Assembly: GCA_963817905.1 (NCBI GenBank)
Contig: CAWFPS010000003.1
Location: forward strand, 620,001 to 684,000
Direction: 5' to 3'
Source of the DNA: VRUE01 sp963817905
GTDB taxonomy: Bacteria; Actinomycetota; Thermoleophilia; Solirubrobacterales; 70-9
DNA: 64,000 nt
The notes beneath the pieces are model-generated. The model ran no database searches. It was given only the letters and a program-made list of their open reading frames with translations, and was not told where the DNA came from. This document shows, piece by piece, positions 59,139 to 64,000 of the stretch; positions within the stretch are counted from its first letter, which is position 1; each line of letters begins with the position of its first letter. The translations under genes and the position numbers were made by a program.

Positions 59139-59531
59139 TTACTTGAGCTCGACCGTGGCGCCGGCCTCCTCAAGTTCGGCCTTGAGCTTATCGGCCTCCT
59201 CGCGCTCGATGCCCTCCTTGATTGCCTTGGGGGCCTCGTCAACCATCGCCTTGGCCTCTTTCAGGCCAAGTCCGGTGGCGGCGCGGACGACCTTGATCAC
59301 GGGGACCTTCTGGCCACCGACCTCGGTCAGCATCACGTCTACGGTCGAAGCCTCTTCCTCGCCACCGCCGTCACCGGCGGGAGCGCCGGCAGCAGCCGGG
59401 GCCGCGGCGGCAACGGCAGTAGCCGAGACGCCGAACTCCTCCTCGAGGGCCTTGATCCGCTCGGAGAGCTCGAGCACCGAAATACTCTTCAGCTCCTCGA
59501 TCCAATCGTCTGTTGAAACCTTTGTTGCCAT
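59139..59531 (-). CDS. rplL: 50S ribosomal protein L7/L12
   Basis: Stalk protein of 130 residues: N-terminal dimerisation region (DDWIEELKSISVLELSERIK), Ala/Gly hinge (about 38-58), C-terminal factor-binding domain with KVPVIKVVRAATGLGLKEAK. It directly follows rplJ. Confidence 0.98.
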   Translation of the reverse strand: MATKVSTDDWIEELKSISVLELSERIKALEEEFGVSATAVAAAAPAAAGAPAGDGGGEEEASTVDVMLTEVGGQKVPVIKVVRAATGLGLKEAKAMVDEAPKAIKEGIEREEADKLKAELEEAGATVELK

Positions 59532-60056
59532 CTACTCCTCTTTCTCCTTTTGCGCTTGAAGCTGCTGAAGCTGGATTGCCACGCCCTGGATCATCGAGCC
59601 GAGGCCACGAACCAGGCCGGTGAGCGGGCTGGCGACGACGCCCGCGAACTGGCCGTTGAGCACATCGCGGGAGGGCAGCTTGGCGATCGCCTTGAAGCGG
59701 TCCTCGTCGACGCCGATGTCCTCCATGAACCCACCCTTGAAGGTGAGGACGTTGTGCTCTTTGTTGAAAGTCGATATCGCCTTGGCCGCCTGGGCGGTGT
59801 CGCCGCGCACGAAGGTGAGCGCGGTCGGGCCCTGAAGCAGCTCGTCGAGCCGCGCCTCGCCGGCTTTGCCGGCGGCGATTTTGGTCAGGCGGTTCTTGAC
59901 GATGCGGAAGCTGGCGTCGGCTTCGCGCAGTTTCGAGCGCAGCTCGGCAGCCTGGGGGACGCTGATGCCCCGGTAGTCAACCGCGAAGATCGCCTCGGAG
60001 GCCGTGATGTCGGCCGCGATCTCCTCAATGGCTTGTGCCTTTTCGTCTCGGTTCAT
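59532..60056 (-). CDS. rplJ: 50S ribosomal protein L10
   Basis: Stalk base protein of 174 residues that binds L7/L12 dimers through its C-terminal helix (LQQLQAQKEKEE). ITASEAIFAVDYRGISVPQA and FRIVKNRLTKIAA are family blocks. The 112-bp leader in front is expected to carry the L10-responsive structure. Confidence 0.97.
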   Translation of the reverse strand: MNRDEKAQAIEEIAADITASEAIFAVDYRGISVPQAAELRSKLREADASFRIVKNRLTKIAAGKAGEARLDELLQGPTALTFVRGDTAQAAKAISTFNKEHNVLTFKGGFMEDIGVDEDRFKAIAKLPSRDVLNGQFAGVVASPLTGLVRGLGSMIQGVAIQLQQLQAQKEKEE

Positions 60057-60160
60057 ATCTCACCTGCACCGGGCTTCCACTGCCGATGGGCCGATACGTC
60101 AAGTGATGCTTGACATTTAGGCCCGTCGGCGGCTGCCGATGGTCTTGGGTTGCAAGCGGC
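60057..60160 (-). ncRNA. Probable L10 leader carrying a GTCAAG-family hairpin
   Basis: The rplA-rplJ spacer on the minus strand contains CCAAGACCATCGGCAGC and ends GCCCGGTGCAGGTGAG just before rplJ, resembling the AAGAC-x-GCAGG and GCAGGTGA parts of known L10 leaders. Between them (60132 to 60082) sits an imperfect 22-bp hairpin closely related to the perfect one at 46098-46150. Leader identity is by motif only. Confidence 0.55.
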
Positions 60161-60168
60161 GCGGGAGT

Positions 60169-60912
60169 TTAGGCGGTTGCGGGCTCCGGTGCGGGCTCGC
60201 TGGTGGCGACCTCGTCGCGGTCGCCGATCTTGGAGGCGTCTACCCGGATGCCGGGCCCCATCGTCGTGGTCAGGGTGCAGGTGACGATGTAGCGACCCTT
60301 GGCCGCCGATGGCTTGGCGCGAACGATCTCCTCCATCACGACGGTGAAGTTGTCGAGCAGCTTGTCGGCCTCGAGGCTGGCCTTGCCGATCGCCATGTGG
60401 ACGATCGCCTGGCGGTCGGTGCGGTATTCGACCTTGCCGGCCTTGGACTCGCTGACCGCTTTCTCGATGTCGTCGGTGACGGTGCCGACCTTCGGGTTGG
60501 GCATCTTGCCCTGCGGGCCGAGCACCCGGCCGAGCTTGCCGACCGTGCCCATCATCTGCGGGGTCGAGATCGCCACGTCGAAGTCGGTCCAGCCCTCCTC
60601 CTCGACTTTCTTGGCGAGATCGTCGCCACCGACGAAGTCGGCACCGGCCGCCTCCGCGTCGCGGGCCTGCTGGCCCTGGGCGAAGACCGCCACGGTGACG
60701 TCCTTGCCGAGGCCGTGTGGCAGCGCCAGGGTGCCGCGCAGCTGCTCCTCGGCGTGGCGGACGTTTACCCCGAGAAGCACGTGCAGCTCGACCGTCTCAT
60801 CGAAGTTGGCGCTGGCCGTCTCCTTGATCAGCGAGACGGCCTCGGCCGGCGGGTAGGCATGGTCGCGCTGGACTTTGCCGAGCTGTTTGCGGTAGCGCTT
60901 GCCGTGGGCCAT
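60169..60912 (-). CDS. rplA: 50S ribosomal protein L1
   Basis: L1-stalk protein of 247 residues: MAHGKRYRKQLGKVQRDHAY at the start, LPHGLGKDVTVAVFAQGQQA, and the rRNA-binding block GPQGKMPNPKVGTVT. A short Glu/Pro/Ala tail ends it. It is eight bases after rplK. Confidence 0.97.
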   Translation of the reverse strand: MAHGKRYRKQLGKVQRDHAYPPAEAVSLIKETASANFDETVELHVLLGVNVRHAEEQLRGTLALPHGLGKDVTVAVFAQGQQARDAEAAGADFVGGDDLAKKVEEEGWTDFDVAISTPQMMGTVGKLGRVLGPQGKMPNPKVGTVTDDIEKAVSESKAGKVEYRTDRQAIVHMAIGKASLEADKLLDNFTVVMEEIVRAKPSAAKGRYIVTCTLTTTMGPGIRVDASKIGDRDEVATSEPAPEPATA

Positions 60913-60920
60913 CGGATCTC

Positions 60921-61343
60921 CTAGGCGACGTCGACGCCCATCGAGCGGGCGGTGCCGGCGATGATTTTCGAGGCGGCGTCGAGGTCGTTGGCGTTGAGGT
61001 CGGGCATCTTGCGCTCGGCGATCTGGCGGACCTGGTCCATCGAGATCGTCCCCACCTTGTTGACGTGGGGCTCGCCCGAGCCCTTCTTGATCCCGATCGC
61101 CTCCTTGATCAGAACCGCCGCCGGGGGCGTCTTGGTGATGAAGGTGAAGGAGCGGTCCTCATAGACCGTGATCTCGACCGGGATGATCGTCCCGCCTTCG
61201 GACTGGGTCTGGGCGTTGAAGGCCTTGCAGAACTCCATGATGTTGACGCCGTGCTGTCCCAGCGCAGGGCCGACCGGCGGGGCCGGGTTGGCCGAGCCGG
61301 CCGAGATCTGCAGCTTGATCTGTGTGAGGACTTTCTTTGCCAT
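60921..61343 (-). CDS. rplK: 50S ribosomal protein L11
   Basis: GTPase-centre protein of 140 residues: KVLTQIKLQISAGSANPAPP, PVGPALGQHGVNIMEFCKAF, and the C-terminal KMPDLNANDLDAASKIIAGT. The start at 61343 was chosen by family alignment; the longer reading is a shadow of nusG. Confidence 0.97.
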   Translation of the reverse strand: MAKKVLTQIKLQISAGSANPAPPVGPALGQHGVNIMEFCKAFNAQTQSEGGTIIPVEITVYEDRSFTFITKTPPAAVLIKEAIGIKKGSGEPHVNKVGTISMDQVRQIAERKMPDLNANDLDAASKIIAGTARSMGVDVA

Positions 61344-61372
61344 TGGGATCGGAGAGGGTAGCGGGCGGGCGC

Positions 61373-61897
61373 CTAAATCTTCTTGACCTGGTCGTATCCG
61401 ACCTCGACCGGGGTCTCGCGGCCGAAGATCGAGACCAGCACCTTGAGTTTGGCGGCGTCCTCGTTGATCTCGGCGATCTCGCCGGAGAAGTCCGAGAGCG
61501 GGCCGGAGACGACCTTGACGGACTCGCCGATCGAGAACTGGGCCTGGGTGCGGGGGCGCTCGGCGGTCTCGCGGTGCAGCAGGCGGTCGACCTCCGGTTT
61601 GGAGAGCGGCACCGGCTTGTTGCGCGAGCCGACGAAGCCGGTCACGCCGGGCGTGTTCTTGACCAGGCCCCAGGCGTCGTCGGTCATCTCCATGTTGACC
61701 AGGACATAGCCGGGCATCGTGCGCTTCTCTTTCGGTTCTTTCTGACCGTCTTTGCCGAGCTCCATCACCTGCTCGGTGGGGACGACGACCTGGCGCACGT
61801 TGCGGTTCTGGCTCATCGTCTGAACCCGGTGCTCGAGGTTGTGCTTGACCTTGTTCTCGTGCCCCGAATAGGTGTTGATTACGTACCAGCGATACAT
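61373..61897 (-). CDS. nusG: Transcription elongation factor NusG
   Basis: Binds RNA polymerase and couples to S10 or Rho; 174 residues. NGN domain (YRWYVINTYSGHENKVKHNL, then PGYVLVNMEMTDDAW) and C-terminal KOW domain (VKVVSGPLSDFSGEIAEINE). It lacks the ~100-residue acidic N-terminal extension found in many actinobacterial NusG proteins. Between secE and rplK as usual. Confidence 0.97.
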   Translation of the reverse strand: MYRWYVINTYSGHENKVKHNLEHRVQTMSQNRNVRQVVVPTEQVMELGKDGQKEPKEKRTMPGYVLVNMEMTDDAWGLVKNTPGVTGFVGSRNKPVPLSKPEVDRLLHRETAERPRTQAQFSIGESVKVVSGPLSDFSGEIAEINEDAAKLKVLVSIFGRETPVEVGYDQVKKI

Positions 61898-61979
61898 ATC
61901 TTTCGAATGCCTTTGTTTGGAGATCCCTGATAAATGACGTTCGCCAATGCTCGGCTTTAGTCAAGTATCGAGCATCGGC

Positions 61980-62504
61980 TCACAGGATCTGCTTGACCAG
62001 GAAGCTGAAAGCCGCGTCGAGCGCACCGAGATAGGTGGCGGCGACGGCGACGAAGATGATCGTGACCGCAGTCGCCTGGACCAGGGTGTCGCGGTCGGGC
62101 CACTGGACCTTCTTGAGCTCGGCCCAGCAGGAGGTGAGGAAGCCGATCACGCCGCCGCGCTGGCGCTGCGCCTGAGCCTGCTTTTCCTTCTTGGCGAGCT
62201 GCTCGCTCTCGCGGCGCTTCTGCTCGGAGCGCTTGCGCTTCTCGGTTTCCTTCAGCGCCTTGACTTCGGCGCGCTTCTCGGCGCGCGAAGGCTTCGGCGC
62301 GTCTGGTGTGTCCAGCGCGGCCTCCGGCGCGCCGGCGGCCATGCCGCGCTCCACCGCCTCGATCTCGGCGATATCGCCCGAAACCGGGACCTGGGTGTCG
62401 TGCTGGGCGTGGGACTCGCTGTCGCGAGTCGTGCCGATGAGCTTGCGCTCCTGCTCTTCGCGAGCGCGCCGCTCCGCCTTGCGCTGTGCGCGCGACTTGG
62501 CCAT
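61980..62504 (-). CDS. secE: Protein translocase subunit SecE with long N-terminal extension
   Basis: One-helix Sec subunit. The conserved part is the last ~60 residues: amphipathic FLTSCWAELKKVQWPDRDTL and the membrane helix AVTIIFVAVAATYLGALDAA. The first ~115 residues are charged, with Ala/Glu/Lys/Arg helices (KKEKQAQAQRQRGG) unlike the usual 60-80-residue SecE. It starts four bases after the rpmG stop. Confidence 0.93.
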   Translation of the reverse strand: MAKSRAQRKAERRAREEQERKLIGTTRDSESHAQHDTQVPVSGDIAEIEAVERGMAAGAPEAALDTPDAPKPSRAEKRAEVKALKETEKRKRSEQKRRESEQLAKKEKQAQAQRQRGGVIGFLTSCWAELKKVQWPDRDTLVQATAVTIIFVAVAATYLGALDAAFSFLVKQIL

Positions 62505-62508
62505 CGCC

Positions 62509-62673
62509 CTAGCGCGTCTCCTTGTGCGCCGTGTGCTTGCCGCACCAGCGGCAGAACTTGCGCAGCTCGACGCGATCCGGCGAGTTCCGCCTGGACTTGT
62601 TTGTCTGATAATTGCGCCGCTTGCAGTCTTCGCAAGCCAGCGTCACCGCGATGCGGACATCTCCGCGAGCCAT
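62509..62673 (-). CDS. rpmG: 50S ribosomal protein L33 (Zn-binding form)
   Basis: 54-residue protein: MARGDVRIAVTLACEDCKRR, then LRKFCRWCGKHTAHKE. Zinc ligands C14, C17, C41 and C44. GAGGGAG precedes the ATG. First gene of the rpmG-secE-nusG-rplKA segment. Confidence 0.95.
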   Translation of the reverse strand: MARGDVRIAVTLACEDCKRRNYQTNKSRRNSPDRVELRKFCRWCGKHTAHKETR

Positions 62674-62755
62674 TTGCTCCCTCGATTGCTTACGCGCCGT
62701 TACAAGGAAAAACCCCGGGCCGAGGCACGAGGCTGACGCGAAGGATAGCGCCCAT

Positions 62756-63898
62756 CTACGGCCTGGTGATGGCCGCCTCGAAAGCCCCACCGGCGGTACC
62801 CCCGCCAACCTCGAGTCGCAGCTCCGCGTGGCCGCAGTTGGAGTAGGCGAGTGTCGTCGTCCCGTCGGCGGCGGTCGTACCGTGGGCGAGGACGCGATCG
62901 TCCTGCGGATCGACCAGCTCCAGCGGCAGGTGCACGCCGGCGGTGGAGCGCAGGGAGATCGAGACCGTGCCGTCGAGCGGCGTGGCGATTCGGCGCGAAC
63001 GGATCCAGGCCGAATCGCCCACTACCTGGGCCGCCGCGATCGCGAACTGTCCGTCGCGGGCGCCGGGGGCATCGGCGTTTGCGGGTTGCTGAGCGACCGA
63101 GTCGCTCCAGGTCGAGGTGACGGGACCGCTCCAGGGACGGCTGACGTCGGCATGGATCTTCGCCAGCGACGCGGTCGTCGGTCGCAACAGCGCCGTGTAC
63201 TGCCAGGAGACTCCCGCCGTGGGCCGGTTGAGGTTGGCGTAGGACTGAGCGAATGCCTCCTCGGGGTCCTCCCAGTAGTGGGCGCCCTGATTGCCGGGGA
63301 AGAGCCTGCCGGCCCGGGTCAGCTGGCAGACCCGCTCGTACGTGGCCCAGCGGATCGTGCCGGCCTCGAGCGCGGGCAGGGCGCTGCTCTGGCGGCTGTT
63401 GGCGAGGTGGTGGCCGTACTCGTGGGCGATCGCAAAGTCCCGAGGCACCCCGGCAACCGGCCGGTCGACGCCGGAGACGACCATCGTCGCTTCGGAGGGG
63501 ATGTAGCAGGCGACGACCGTGATGCCGCAGGCTTCGCGGATCTCCGCGGGGGTGGCGACGTAGACGTTGAGGGTCGAGATCTCGCCGCCGTGATCGAGCG
63601 AGCGCAGCGTCGCCGCAACCGAGGCGACCGCGGCCGGGCCGTAGTGGCTGGAGCCGATCTGGAGTTCGCCGCCGGCGCCGGAATAGCGCCGGGCCGACGA
63701 GCGGGCCATCGCCTTCAGCGCTGCCGGATCCGGCCGGAAGCGCTTCTCGCCGAACCCGAAAGGTGTGCCACGGCGGGTCGCGAGCGCCTGCGAGAGCGGC
63801 TCGCGCGTAGCGGCCCCGGCGCCCGGCGCGAGCGCGGCGAGCGATGCCGCCGCCAGCAGGAAGGCGATGGCGATGCGTGCTTGTCCGCGCCGGTACAC
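62756..63898 (-). CDS. Secreted HEYGH metalloprotease-like protein
   Basis: Exported protein of 380 residues. Signal peptide about 1-29 (RIAIAFLLAAASLAALAPGA). A zinc-binding H-E-x-x-H motif lies in AIAHEYGHHLANSR (about 178-183), with a likely third ligand glutamate downstream in WEDPEEAFAQSYANL. The C-terminal ~110 residues form a beta-rich domain resembling a pre-peptidase/PPC-type module (GTVSISLRSTAGVHLPLELV). The protease family was not recognised. GTG start. Confidence 0.78.
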   Translation of the reverse strand: MYRRGQARIAIAFLLAAASLAALAPGAGAATREPLSQALATRRGTPFGFGEKRFRPDPAALKAMARSSARRYSGAGGELQIGSSHYGPAAVASVAATLRSLDHGGEISTLNVYVATPAEIREACGITVVACYIPSEATMVVSGVDRPVAGVPRDFAIAHEYGHHLANSRQSSALPALEAGTIRWATYERVCQLTRAGRLFPGNQGAHYWEDPEEAFAQSYANLNRPTAGVSWQYTALLRPTTASLAKIHADVSRPWSGPVTSTWSDSVAQQPANADAPGARDGQFAIAAAQVVGDSAWIRSRRIATPLDGTVSISLRSTAGVHLPLELVDPQDDRVLAHGTTAADGTTTLAYSNCGHAELRLEVGGGTAGGAFEAAITRP

Positions 63899-63933
63899 AT
63901 GGCGCGCATCGGCACCTGCTCAGCGGGGTGAGA

Positions 63934-63963
63934 GGGCCGTTCGCCCATCTGGACGAACGGCCC
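63934..63963. terminator. Terminator-like hairpin near the window end
   Basis: GGGCCGTTCG and CGAACGGCCC pair perfectly across ten bases, upstream of the metalloprotease gene. It may belong to a gene beyond the window. Confidence 0.5.
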
Positions 63964-63974
63964 ACCCATTAATG

Positions 63975-63993
63975 AGGAGGGTGATTCCCTCCT
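63975..63993 (+). terminator. Small hairpin with T-run
   Basis: AGGAGGG and CCCTCCT pair across TGATT, followed by TTC on the plus strand. Weak intrinsic terminator candidate for a gene to the right or left of the edge. Confidence 0.4.
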
Positions 63994-64000
63994 TTCAACT

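Overview
The window is a GC-rich chromosomal segment from a deep-branching actinobacterium. Gene content and codon use fit Thermoleophilia/Solirubrobacterales best, but this is inference from sequence character, not a database match. Supporting signs are a Zn-type (four-Cys) set of S4, S14, L33 and L36, a SigB/F-type sigma factor, many genes with a TANNNT -10 box only 6-9 nt before the start codon (probable leaderless mRNAs), and acidic Ala/Glu/Pro extensions on ribosomal proteins.

Left part (1-23.1 kb), mixed metabolism and housekeeping: a MarR repressor with its drug-efflux MFS gene (partial at the window edge), bioA, a Nudix hydrolase, lemA with a divergent partner, rubredoxin plus a GMC oxidoreductase carrying a four-Cys cluster motif, and sodA. 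Next comes a stress module: a SigB-like sigma factor, an RsbW-like kinase with a degenerate second ATPase fold, and an RsbU-like phosphatase fused to an NTF2-like domain. Then follow a secreted glycosidase, a Phd/PIN toxin-antitoxin pair beside tRNA-Pro(CGG), a DsbA-like protein, a small HTH-like protein, a frameshifted fadD, a patatin, a DacB-type peptidase, and a surE-ligA-truA operon joined by GTGA overlaps.

Middle (23.2-43.8 kb), minus strand: the ribosomal superoperon. In transcription order it is fusA, tuf, the S10 genes (rpsJ-rplC-rplD-rplW-rplB-rpsS-rplV-rpsC-rplP-rpmC-rpsQ), the spc genes (rplN-rplX-rplE-rpsN-rpsH-rplF-rplR-rpsE-rpmD-rplO-secY-adk-map), then a HicA/HicB-like pair where infA would be expected, then rpmJ-rpsM-rpsK-rpsD-rpoA-rplQ. 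rpsL and rpsG, normally upstream of fusA on the same strand, are divergent here.

Right part (45.5-64 kb): an accessory stretch (HAD protein, small membrane protein, FMO, DUF4143-type ATPase, an intact IS630-family element, a secreted repeat protein) lies between rpsG and rpoC. Beyond it on the minus strand are rpmG-secE-nusG-rplK-rplA-rplJ-rplL-rpoB-rpoC and a secreted HEYGH metalloprotease.

The most unusual content is palindromic repeats. (1) A 78-91 bp palindrome lies inside the reading frames of rpsE, rplE and rpsQ and is translated in each. The rpsE and rplE copies sit in opposite orientations, keep the same loop, and differ by compensatory changes in the stems. (2) A ~90-103 bp double palindrome with a CTAATTAG core occurs four times at gene 3' ends, again with covarying stems. 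(3) A GTCAAG-type hairpin occurs once between genes and once inside the probable L10 leader upstream of rplJ. (4) A TTCCGGTGCGCCTT palindrome flanks a secreted-protein gene. Together these suggest several families of small structured repeats, one of which has contributed coding sequence to ribosomal proteins.
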